Translations under genes and position numbers: made by a program
The notes under the pieces: model-generated
The model's input: the letters and a program-made list of their open reading frames with translations, nothing else
What the model was told of the DNA's origin: nothing
Databases searched by the model: none
Shown here: piece by piece, positions 11,455 through 22,447 of the stretch
Layout of the letters: the number at the start of each line of letters is the position of its first letter
Position numbering within the stretch: position 1 is the first letter of the stretch
Source: Oscheius dolichura
Taxonomy: Eukaryota; Nematoda; Chromadorea; Rhabditida; Rhabditidae
DNA length: 64,000 nt
NCBI GenBank assembly: GCA_932521035.1
Contig: OW051493.1
Span: 3,906,001 to 3,970,000 of the forward strand
Direction of reading: 5' to 3'

Positions 11455-12111
11455 ATGAGAGCTGCCCGTTTTATCTATGGGGCTTGTGTTATTCTGGCGT
11501 TTCTCTTAACACTGATTGCCTTATTTACCCCAGGATGGAGAAGCTACTGGGTAATCTTGTTGAAATTGGTCAGATAAAGATAATATCTTCAGGGTGCTGG
11601 TGCTCCGGATCATGGAATTGTCACCTATTCATGTGGGTCCGGCAACAGACAAGTAGCCAGCTGGGATTGCTGGAAATGGGCTACAGTAAGATAACTTTCA
11701 GGCGTCAAAGCAGATTTCAGACTAAAATGGCCTTTGAAAAAGTAACCCTTGCCTTTGTTATTATTTCACTGCTGTTACAACTTATTGCAGTCGGAATGTT
11801 TTTCGGAATGTTCAGTAAAAATCTTCGACTGAATTTACCGGCTACTCTTGTAATATTCGCAGCATTTATATTCTTGCTCGTAGCAGTTATAGTCTACGGT
11901 AGCGGCATTACATCAAAAACAGGTAGGCGAACTTATATATCAAAAACACCTTTCATATGAAGCTTATATGTATTCTGTCACATACGAGCTGTTGGCCGAT
12001 GTCTATCTCGGATACAGTTACTGGGTTTCCATTGTTGCTACGTTGTTATTATTCATCGCCACGATGTCTGCTTTTGGGTTGTTTGGTGATGATACAGGAG
12101 TACCTCGATAA
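11455..12111 (+). CDS. Clc-like four-pass membrane protein (claudin/PMP22-type fold)
   Basis: This is a small tetraspan protein resembling nematode Clc-like/claudin-superfamily proteins. The start at 11455 gives a first hydrophobic segment (FIYGACVILAFLLTLIALF) followed by the extracellular FTPGW motif. A loop with cysteines (YSCGSG, WDCWKW) comes next, then three more hydrophobic segments. Three introns fit in phase: about 44 nt at 11550, 35 nt (GTAAG... to TTTCAG before ACTAAAATGG), and 40 nt near 11922. The C-terminus GDDTGVPR is short and cytoplasmic. The gene starts 231 bp after ORC2 and ends 131 bp before the convergent CWC22 stop. A poly(A) signal AATAAA sits 8 nt past the stop (12119-12124). 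The claudin-like fold is inferred from topology and the W-x-x-W/cysteine pattern. Confidence 0.75.
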
Positions 12112-12118
12112 AAACTGC

Positions 12119-12124
12119 AATAAA
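12119..12124 (+). terminator. Poly(A) signal of the Clc-like gene
   Basis: AATAAA begins 8 nt after the TAA at 12109-12111. This implies a very short 3' UTR, ending before the convergent CWC22 stop at 12242. Confidence 0.6.
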
Positions 12125-12241
12125 ATTTCAGAGTCTGAATTCAGCATTCAATAATTTGAAGAAAATAGAGAATAAGATATTTAGTCAACTGATCACAATG
12201 AAGGGGGAATAGCGAAACAAAATATTCAAACGTTACAAAAA

Positions 12242-15200
12242 TTACGAGTTGCTATGGCGACGCCGACGTCGACCATCGTCGTTGCGCACCCGCTCACGGT
12301 CACGTGTGCGTTGAGGACTTCTTACCCGTTCTTTCTCATCAGTACGATTGTGTGAGCGATCACTGGAATAAAAGACATATAATCCAAACTAATATGAGTT
12401 ACCGCTGAGGGCTTCCATCTCTTCTCCTGCCATCATCTTCTCTATTTCGTCTCGTATAATCTCCATGTTCATTCCGTTTTCTTTGCTCATACGTTCTTTC
12501 TTTTTGGCCATCTTTTTGCCGCTCGACACTACGATCACGGCGTCTTTCAGGACTAACTGGCTCTTCTTTTACTTTCTTATCTGCATGTCTGAAAAGTTTT
12601 TAATTACTACTTTCGGGAATAATCAAAAATAATTACTTTTGGATTCTTTTTTTTAAATTTTTTAATTCATTCTTTTTTACAAATCGATTCTCACACATAT
12701 TAATATTTATATATAATAAACTAACTTGTTTTCTTTATTGTGTTCCTTAGGCGGGTTCTCCTTAGTTTTTCCAGTCTTTGTTGTCTTCTTTTTCTTCTTT
12801 TTGCGGTCGTCTTCCGAATCAGAAGATGAGTCACTTGAACTGCTGTCTGAGGAGTCGGATGAATCCGAATCTGTAAGACAACCATAAACCTATAGCTATG
12901 GGAAACAAATACCCGAATCAGAAGAATCAGAGGAGTCGGAAGAAGACGATGAAGAGTCCTCTTCTTCTATGGCTTCCTTCTTCTTTTTAGCTCCCTTTTC
13001 CAAATACTCACGCAAATCTATTCTGAAAAGAAACAATACTTACAAATTGAGAAAAGTAAATACGTAAGGCCGCCAAGACCAATTAACGTGAAGAAATTGA
13101 TTGAAAATCTGCTGTTTTGAGGATTGTCTCTTGGGAATATACCATCAAAAGCGGTTTGCATGGTCCTATAAATGATTTCCTTCTTTTCTAAAGTAAAACT
13201 CACGGATCTTTAATCCTTTCGTATAGTTTAGCTAGTCCCATAGATTCCACAAGTTCTTGGAAGATATATTTGATGTAAATGCGTCCTGAAGAGGTTGTTT
13301 CTTCTTCTGTCAACTTTATATCTGATAACACCTAGAAAAGTAACATAATCAAAGGGCTGTCTAGAATGCTACCATCCAGCTAATGGCGTCGGTGAAAAGA
13401 AGGTGTGAAATAAGGCGAGCAATATTACGAAGCTTTGTAATTTCAAAACGATGCACAGTAGCATAGGTGTCACGAGCAACTTGCTCAAATGTATCTTGAA
13501 ATTCTTTTTTTAGTCGACAGAATCGTTCGCAGAGAAGGCCATAAAACCGTTCATATGTTCTGCTTTGTGTACAACAATCAACAAGCATATGACATAGTTC
13601 AATCTGTAAGCAGTTTTGAAAGAAAACACAAATTTTTCCAACCTCTAATTCTGGTTTAATGTTCATTTTTAGCAATTTATGAGCTGCTTCTTGATAATCC
13701 AAGGAAGATTGAATTGTAAGATAAACTTCACGCCTGAAGGCAACCAGATTTTGTTCCGTACTATCTATGATTTCAGTCGTAGCTGGGGCAGCGGCTTCTG
13801 AAGAAATTAATATGGGAAATAAGCAAATGTGGATAAGGAATTCCAAAAGAAAACTCACCTTGTTCATTTTCTTCATCGTCGTCCGCATCTTCGTCTCCTT
13901 CTTGTTCTTCATCACTATCATCCGCATCTCCAATGATTTCCCTTCTAATTTCATCATACATAGCTTCATTTTTCTCGAATTCAGGATCAAGTTTGAATAC
14001 ATCTAAACAAATTCAATGCATTATATTGTTTTTCTTACTCAGCCCATTTTCTGGGTCAACAGCGTCTTCAAGCGACATCGTGTGCGTTGTTTGATCATCT
14101 TCATCAATAAGATCAAGATCTTCGGTAACAATAGGGTAAGCCTGAACGCGTTTAAAAAAAGAATAAAATGCGAACCTTGAATTTATCCTTTCTGATTATC
14201 ATCACAGCTTCAATCATATATTGAATACGTTGGCCTGTATTATCATTTAAAATATCACGAAGCCGAGCAAATACAGAATCTAATGCTCTCGGTGCTACCT
14301 AAAAGTAACATGACATAAATATTTGTTAAACCAACTTCTTGTAATTTTGAACCGCATTCCTTTAAAAATGCAATCGCTACTTCTACCGAATCTTCTGTCG
14401 GCGACTCCAACACTAGCATCATAATTTCTAGCGCTAATAACTCATGGGCAACTTGCTGATTGATTAAATGGGCAATAAATTTGGAGACGGAAACGGTTGT
14501 CCCTAAATATACTTAAAGATCAAGTAACATTGAAAACCTTTGTCATTTCTACGATAGCTTCTTTTAAACTGAACGACTAGACGACGCAGTACCAGTTCAC
14601 CGACATGAGGAAATTTGCTGTTAATTACAGCTACCAAACCAGCGTAAACATTAGAGAAAACAGGTGAGAATGCTTGTGCTTGAATAATGGAACGAGCAAG
14701 AAGTCCTCTACAATTATCCGGTTTACAAAAGCGGTGGCAATTTTACTTACTTTCCACGTATCACATTCTCCTGAAGTAATTCTCTTACAATAGGGACAAG
14801 ATTGCCTGTATTGATTTTGTTAACTAATCCATGCATTTTTTTCTTCAAACGCTCCCAATTCATTCTTTGGTATTGTTCTCCAGATTTGTCCGTTATTTGC
14901 TCTTGCATAAGCTTAAGCTTTGCTGGTGGGATGTAGGCTCCTCCTGCTTTGCTACGAAGAATATCTACAGGGTCTTTTTTAGGTTCTAAAGATAATTTGT
15001 TTTATATGAAAGTAATGCAATAATTACGCGGAGGCGGAGGGGTTTGCTTCTTTGGCGATTCTTTCCTGGCTCTTTTAGGCGAGCGTGATCCTGATGCACG
15101 ACGACGTCTTTCGCGGCTTCGAGATCTTTTCTTTCTAAACATATATGATAGTAGAACAATAATTAAAATAAAGCAAACTTTTTATCATCTCGTCGTTTTG

Positions 15201-15582
15201 GACTCCTTGAATGCCTCCTAGGGCTACGAGAATGTCTTCTTGGACTCCGCGAACGTCTTCTAGGACTGCGTGAACGTCTTCTAGGACTGCGTGAACGCCT
15301 TTTTGGACTGTGTGACAGCTTTTTTGGGCTGCGTGACTGCTTTCTTGGACTGCGTGACTGCTTTCTTGGACTAGGTGAGCGTTTACGGGGAGGTGAACGC
15401 GAATTGCTCGCCGACCGGCTCTTCTCTCTAAACACAACTTAGTTTCACTTCTTTTTAAAATTACATGTTGTTCACACACAATGAAATGAAAAATATCATT
15501 ACCTTTCTACTTTGTTTTTAGCTTCTCTCCTTTCAACCTCATCTGGGGACAATGAACGTGATGCTTCTTTATCCGATACCAT
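12242..15582 (-). CDS. CWC22: Pre-mRNA splicing factor CWC22
   Basis: This is a spliceosome component that binds eIF4A3 and brings the exon-junction complex to spliced mRNA. The N-terminus has an SR-type array of seven-residue SRSPRR units (about 15180-15420), then [13 protein letters not shown] and the MIF4G domain ([24 protein letters not shown]). After an acidic linker ([18 protein letters not shown]) comes the MA3 domain ([35 protein letters not shown]). The C-terminus is a long serine/glutamate run followed by lysine/arginine-rich sequence ending RRRRRHSNS. Many introns of about 35-60 nt interrupt it. The start at 15582 ([15 protein letters not shown]) is in a short first exon. It converges with the Clc-like gene. 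Confidence 0.93.
15180..15420 (-). repeat. In-gene 21-bp repeat array encoding SR heptads in CWC22
   Basis: Roughly eight to ten imperfect tandem units of 21 bp encode SRSPRR(R/H/K)-type heptads. Units differ mainly at arginine/histidine/lysine positions. They lie in the CWC22 reading frame, so this is a coding repeat and not a satellite. Confidence 0.8.
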
Positions 15583-18500
15583 TCTGTAAAAATAAAGCTT
15601 ACATTGAATATACTTGGTTGCAAAAATATGAAAAGCTGAACGGTAAAAAAGAATAAAAGAATAACTAGAAAATGTGACCCAAAAATTGGCCTTTTATTCG
15701 AAAGAAAACAACGCGAAAATGCGTACGCGTACTTTTGCGTATTCGCTTTCGAGCGAAACCGAGCTAGAAAGAAAGAAAAGGGTGTATTCACTGATTATTG
15801 GAAGATACAGTTGATCTAATGCTTATGTGCTTACATCAAAAGGGATAAAAACTTCTAAAACCTACAACCACAACAATGCTTGTCAAAGAAAACGCCAAAA
15901 AAAGGAGGACGGCTTTTTTACCCCACGCTTCCCCGGAATCGTCTGTTTATGCAGCTTGCTCTTCGTCCGTGCCACTACTAGTCGGGTCTCCTTCCGCCGT
16001 GGCCTTCGCACCTCAGCAACATTAACTGTCTGCTCTCCTCCACTTCTCAAAGGCTTCCCGCACCCTTATCTCCCCCCGGAGTCCATTACCGTAGCAATTA
16101 GATCCCCTCGAAAGTATCTCCCCTCCCGTTGTAATCCCCTGACCCCTCGAACAGTCTCTGCCGCCCTTTATCCCCCGGGTCCAGGTTATCAGTGTCCTTG
16201 GCAAGCTCCTTCGGTGGCTGTTTGCTCTCGGTCTCGTTTGTTTGTGTACCCCTCACCCCGATTGAGTATTTTCTGCCGTTCAATGTGCCCCCTGTACCCT
16301 GTCCCCCTACTCTCCTTATAATTCCATCTGATGGGGGAAGGGGGTGGCAAGTATCCATCTATTAGAGGACCCCCTCCCTCCAAAATAGTGCTATCCCCCC
16401 TGGAACAGAGGTGCTCGGGGTACTGTACATACCACAGGAGAGACTGCGTGACTTGTGACGTAGAAAGATTGATCGCGACTTTCGTTCCTTTGAACCAGCT
16501 CGGGTACGACCCGTTCTAAATGCAACACAATACGTAACTGTCCTCTTTTTTGGGAAGAGGACCCCTCGTTGACCCCGGCCAACACAGCTGTCCCACGAGA
16601 TCACATCCCCCTCTCCCTACCGCCAAAAAGTAAAACCTTCTCACGCTGTCCCCCCTAATTCAAGGCCGTACTCCTGTACTTGTCCCCCTCGAGTTCTTTG
16701 ATCCGAAAAGGGTGAATTCAGTGTAACCGATCAGTGTGTACCACCTGCCATAATTCTAATTTATGTCCTCCCCCACCTGGGGCGTCATCCTCCACCTCGT
16801 CGACTGACCTCCGCGGCACTCCTTTGTGCCGTTCGCCTCCCTCCCTCCGCCCCCCTCCCGTAGCGTCCGCTTGCCATATCTGGCCCCTGACCCAGCCCCC
16901 TCTAATTGCACTTGTTCTTGACCAATCCCCTCTCCCATTTTTTGTTTATTGTTCTCTCCTTCCAAATATCTTATCACACGGTAATCGGAGTGGAATAATC
17001 GACCCAATTGCCAGAAATGGTCAAGGTGTCGGCCATCAGACGGATCAATAGCTTCTTCCCCAATTTCTTCCTTTTTCTAGTATGGGTTTTATCCCGAGGA
17101 TTACGGTAGTCCCTCTAATCCTTAGAATTCAAGGTTCAAACTCCCCTTATTCCTGGTGCTCGCCGTCTGGGTGTCTCTTCTAATTATCCCCGCCTGGTTT
17201 CCCACCTCGAGTTGAACTTTCTGTCCTCTAATTGCCCTCTCCTGCTGCTCGCCAGACCCCCCTCCCCCATAAATCCCTTGTCGGCTCCTTTCCTCCTGGC
17301 GTCCTTTTGTGTTCGACAAAAAACGTCTCTCTCTCGTTTTTTTCGAGTCCGTTCCCCCGGCTGGCCTTGGTGGACCGCCGGCTGGCCGTGTCGCCTGCTG
17401 GCGCTTCACTTTTCCCTCTATGGCTTCCTTCTTTGGAGGGGGAGGAGGCCTCCTTGGGTGGTCCCCCTGCCCTTGACCAAACACACACACCCCGCCCCCT
17501 CTATTTTGACAGTTTTTTGGTCCCTTTAATCTGATGAGAACTAATCCAATAATCGAGAGTTCCCCCCGGTTATCACCCCCTCCATGAATGGGTCCGATTG
17601 GTCCCTCCCCCTCGGCGGCTAATTTGCCTTTGAGCCGTGGAGCCGCGTGCATCTTGGTTCCGAGAGCGAACTCTCGAAGTCCGTCATCTAATTAGATTGG
17701 CGGATTTCCTTCCGTGGAAAAAGAAAAAGAAGGGGAAGTAGCGTCTCTTCCCAGAGCCTCGTCAGTTTTTGGTCAAGTAGACTAATGAAAGCGTCTGCGG
17801 GGCGACCTTGGCTTACCCACCGGGTTACGGTAGCCACCGAAGGATCCCTCCTGGCGGATGCTTTGTTTGAGCTGTATAAGGTAGTAGTCGCCGGGGAGAG
17901 ACAGTCACCCCGTCGCCGTGATTCAAAAAGGACGGAAGAGTGACCTATAGCCGGCCCGACACATGGCACCGGACGAGCTCATTTTGTTGACAGACTGCCC
18001 CATACCTTTTATTTTCTAGGGTGCTTATTATCACCTTTTACAGGTGGCCGACTAGGGGGGAGGTGTATTTCCCACGGTCAAGGGGGCTCCCTACAGTATG
18101 CTCTCTTGGGTGTCTCCTAACCTCGCCTCTCCCTGTTACACTTCCAGTCAGCCGGTTTCTTCCGTATCTTCCACTTATATCTAACCGTGCCCCTCCTTAT
18201 CTAAACGATCCAACTGTCAACACCAACAAGGCTTTATCATTTTTGCGGGAATGGATTGACCCTCGGGGAGAGAGAGGACTCGTTGATTTTTGTCTCTTCC
18301 GTAAATAATCAGTCTGTCTGTCTGCCCACCCTGAAAACACCAACATTTCCTGTATAATTCAGCATTTTCTCTTCCCCGAAGGATTACGGTAATCAGCACG
18401 GCAATTGGGAGATTAGAGTACATTTTGTCGTGAATAATATCCCGCAGAGTACACTCATCCTCCCCTTCTCGAAGGGGGCCTGCCCTTCCCGGGGAGATTA

Positions 18501-20524
18501 CCATCTTGCGGTCATCTTGTGGCAACTGCCCCCTCCTCTTCCTCTTCTGGCTTCTCTTTTTATTATTCGGCCCCCACAAATCGATTTCCCGCGATTGGAA
18601 CTGGCAGCAGCCATCTGTCCCTCTGTATGCTAATTGGCATCCTTCCCCTCATATAGAGGCTCGGCTTATTCCCCCCTCCTCCACCCTCACCTTGTCCCCC
18701 ATCCTCCGCCTCCTCCTCTGACTAATTAGCCTGGTCTCTCTCTCACTGGATCAGCTGTCCGTCGTCATTAATCTGATCCCGCGTTGTCCCCTCCGGTCGT
18801 CTGCCACCATCTGATAATCTTTCTCGCTTCCTCTCCCGAGGTCACCCCCGTCATTCGTTTTTCTTCGCGCAGCCTCTGCCCTCGTCCTCGTCCTCGTCCT
18901 CCTCCTCCCCGGATAATTCTCTTCGTTGCTCTTTGCTCTGTTCGCGTGTCTCCTGTCTATCGTCGTGTTTCCCTTAGAAACCCACCATAATTCCGCCATT
19001 TATCGCCGATTGTATTGGCTTCTTATCTGTTTTTCTCTTTCGTTCTCTTTTACTCTCTGCCCGTTGCCACAATCCGCCTGTTCCCGCTCTCTCCGAAAAA
19101 TTTGACCCTGATCAAAAACCACTGGAAGTAGAGAGTAGACGGGATCGAGAGTCGTCTGCACTTTCTCGGAGGTCCAAGAGAAAGATCACGAGAGTAATCC
19201 AAAGGAGAGAGGCTAATCCCCCGAGCTACACCCCGTCCTCCCATCAAATATTCAAAAAGAGGTCCTTTTCCCTGTGTCCGAAAGCTCATTTCGTCGTTGA
19301 ATTATGATGGCCGCCATCTGGGTGCCCCTGTCCACCCTCGTCCAGCTGTCCTCCACCTTCAACTCGTCCCCCTTATCTGCTCGTTTCCCCGTTTTCTTCC
19401 TTTTCTGGGAACCCCGATTACGTAGGGAGAGAGAGAGGGAGAGTTGATGGCGTAGATTATGGCAGGACGTAACTGGGTTAGTCAGCAGCGGAAGACGTCT
19501 TTTCCCACGTTTAATCAAGGGGAAAAGGGTCATTCCGTTCTTCTTCGAGTTGATCAGAGAGAACACACAGCCCAATAAGGGGGACGAGTCGCCTGTGGCG
19601 CTAGTGAGTCAATCTATTGTGCTCGCTTGTCATCTGCCTATCTGTCGGTACCATCCTCCGCAAAAAGGAGAACTTCTAGAGCAGAGGACGGAGGATGCCC
19701 CTGTTCCCCCCATAAACACGGCCCGTCCAGGTTATTACTACCCGTAACCACTGACCTTCTATCGATCTTTCCCTTTCTACCTGTAGCCACAAACACTCCA
19801 GGACTACGGTAGCCTTCAAACTCATTTCTACGGTTGATTATAGCCTAATTTGCTTGATCACTCCCTTTATTCGTATTGAGGAGGATAAAAAGTCCAAGAA
19901 TAAATTGAACTTCCATTGATTTTTTCTCCCATGAATCCCTGCTGCTCCTGGCCAATCCTCGCCGTTTATTAGAGATTGAAGCCCCGTAATGGTGTTAGAA
20001 GAACAGAGCACAAAGAAGTCTCCTCGCGCGTTCTCTTCGAGACCTAATTTGAAATTAAAATGAGATTCTCGTTACCTCCTCCTCCTTCCCCTTACTCTCC
20101 TCTTAAAAGATGCTTTAGATCAGGGTATGGCAGACCGGCTGAGTCCTTTGTCCTACGACTCTGGCCTCCATTCAATCTCAGCCCCGTCGTCGCCCAAAAA
20201 ACTATTCGAGGTTAGTCGACTCATCCGCCCCGTTGTACACACGGCCAGGTGCTGAGAAAGTTGCCTAATTGCCATTTGACGTCGACAATTTGTGACGCGG
20301 AGCAGGTGTTTCCTCGCCGGGAATATTTCCTTTTTCAGTGGACTTTTATTGCGCTCGCTGCACACTTTTTATCTCTCGTATGACCCAGAGAGAGTGGCCG
20401 AATTATGCGGTATAAAAGGGAAAAATCGGAGGGCAGCCTTGAGTTCTGTTGACATGAACTTCCGGAGAGAACTATCAAGGCGCCAGTCCACTCACTATCT
20501 CGGCCCGTTGCTTGGATCTCCCGC
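15583..20524. other. Long gene-free stretch, pyrimidine-rich on the + strand
   Basis: About 4.9 kb with no supported gene. From about 15.9 kb it becomes GC-rich and strongly C/T-biased on the + strand; 45 of 60 bases are pyrimidines at 17221-17280 by hand count. Open frames are proline/serine-rich low-complexity shadows. Five copies of the TACGGTA/TACCGTA word occur (16087, 17102, 17826, 18385, 19805). A short CCTCGT-type microsatellite lies at about 18880-18905. It is upstream of the + strand zinc-finger gene and may hold its promoter or long 5' introns. Confidence 0.5.
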
Positions 20525-22141
20525 ATGATACGGAACAAGGCGTGTTTTCAGGGGACGACAGCTGCCGAGGACGAGCCACCACCAGCCAAAAGACCGAAGA
20601 AGGAGGACGATGCCCGGGTGCCGGCATCCACCGAGAGTTCTGAAGGTTCGTGCCGTCTCCTCTCTCTGGCTCATTGTGTGCTTCAGAAACACTCTCCAGC
20701 GATGACGTACCCCTGCCGACAAAAGAGCAATGCCAGTCATTCTGCAGTTCAATGCCATCCACCTCCAGAGTGGAGCCACTACTGATAACGACGGTCGTTG
20801 AGAGGAGCCGGGGATCTCTCTCTCCCCGACTGTCGCTGTGCTCTCCGGAGAAATATCAGAACGAGATCAGACCGGGAAGTAGGGCAGACGAAGAGGCGAA
20901 GGAGGACGAGAAGCCCGAGGAGGAGGACAGCATCAGTCAGACGAGGACAAAGGAGAAGAGGAGCTACATACAGGAGAAGCCCACCTGCGCATGGGACGAG
21001 TGCACCCAGATCTTCGATGATGTAAATGTACTGTTTGACCACGTCATGGAGGTAGATATCCCTGTGTTTGATTATAGAGAGAATGATTTAGACTCATATA
21101 AAGCCGGTGGTCAATAGGGAGGAAGACCAAGAGGGCGAATTGGAGTGTCTCTGGGCAGACTGCGAGATGTCCATCGTTAGAGGCGATTGGACCAAGAAGG
21201 TGTGTCTCTTCGGCCATCCTCCTTTCTATCCTCCCCGTTCAGACCAGATGGCTCAAGGAACACTACAAGGCCCGCCATGCGAAAGGTGCTCAGGCCGTGA
21301 AATGCGTCATCGAGCAGTGTACATTCCGATGTACCACGTATGGCAAATTGGACGATCATGTCCGAAAAGTACACATCGAGACAAAAGGTAGGGCGGCCGA
21401 TGGACTTTGATGGCGGGGATATTTAGATGGCGAGCAGAAAGGGGCCAAGAAGCCGAAAGAAAAGGTAAAACCAAAGAAGGAAGACGACAACGACTCTCAG
21501 CAGCCCTACTTCCCCATACTGCAGAATGAGTTTCCTTGGAATGACTACTATGTACAGGTTCTGGTGGAGAGACAACAGAAAAGACGGGAAATGAACGGGC
21601 AGTGCGAGTGGGTATTGAAGAAAAGGCAAGGGGTCAGTTCGCCTCTCCTCTGCTTTATATAAAGAACCGTTTCAGAAAGGAGCAGCTCACCGGAAGGCCT
21701 ATGCTCCTCTCGTCGGCGAATTCGTCCCAAAAACACTGAAGCCCAAGCCTCCTCCACCTACACGTGATCCTGACGTGGTTAGTACTAGAAAGTGCCCTAT
21801 ATTACCAGAATATTTAGCGTGCCCGTCTCAAGCTGACCCTGGAAGATCTCTTCCCTGGTTGGAATTACAAATCCCCGTTTAGCACAGTTAAAGAAGCAAA
21901 GACGACACCATCTCCCGCCTCGAAGCGAGCTCCTCCAGTAGAGCCACAGTCGCCTTCCTCCCCTCAAAAGGCTCCTCCTGTCCGTGCTCCCATAGATCTC
22001 CTCCTTCCCCATCTGCCGTCCCTTTCCTCCTCCAGAGAGGATTCCCCCTCTAGTCTGCCCAGCCTTGATTCCCTTGATCCTCACCCAGATATCGAATTGG
22101 AATGCTCAAAATGTCTCGAATATTTGCTTTCTTCCGTCTGA
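20525..22141 (+). CDS. Three-finger C2H2 zinc-finger protein, unassigned family
   Basis: This is a probable nuclear DNA- or chromatin-binding protein. An acidic N-terminal half with a basic cluster (PPPAKRPKKEDD, a likely nuclear localisation signal) leads to three fingers. Finger 1 is CAWDEC...HVMETH, finger 2 CLWADC...HYKARH and finger 3 CVIEQC...HVRKVH. All use C-x4-C spacing, as in GLI, ZIC and AEBP2 fingers. The remainder is basic and proline-rich (LKPKPPPPTRDPD), then LTLEDLFPGWNYKSPFSTV, and ends ECSKCLEYLLSSV. Introns of about 40-44 nt join in phase. AEBP2 (a PRC2 cofactor) is a possible relative from finger spacing only. The start at 20525 is the first in-frame ATG, but an acceptor-like TTTTCAG 20 nt later means an upstream exon is possible. 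Confidence 0.75.
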
Positions 22142-22447
22142 TAGGTTCAAATTGTCTCTACCTCGGGTGCCCTTGTACAAATCTTCCCCTCCTTGATACT
22201 CCTCTCCGTCTCGGGTCGAATACATCTCTAAATCTCTCAGTTACCGTATCCTCTTTCGGACCTCTCTAATGTATTTCAATTGGCTCACTGTCATAATGAA
22301 TATCCTTTTATTGACAACCGGCATTCACAAGAGATCACGGGGTCCAGACTGACGATTTCCTAAGTGCAGTATACAAAACATGAGAAAAGTTGATCAGTGG
22401 GAGGAACATCTAATGGGGAAACGACTAAGCGGTGGGAATGATACTTT
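22142..22447. other. Convergent gap between the zinc-finger gene and SLC17 gene
   Basis: 306 bp of 3' flanking sequence for both neighbours. One TACCGTA word lies at 22242-22248. No gene is visible. Confidence 0.5.

Noticed and set aside
15827-16321. A 164-codon frame near the start of the pyrimidine-rich stretch
   Set aside because: Serine/proline/arginine-rich translation expected from C/T-rich DNA. No supporting splice pattern or homology.
18880-18905. A CCTCGT-type microsatellite as a functional element
   Set aside because: It is short, imperfect and sits in generally C/T-rich DNA, so it has no special signal.
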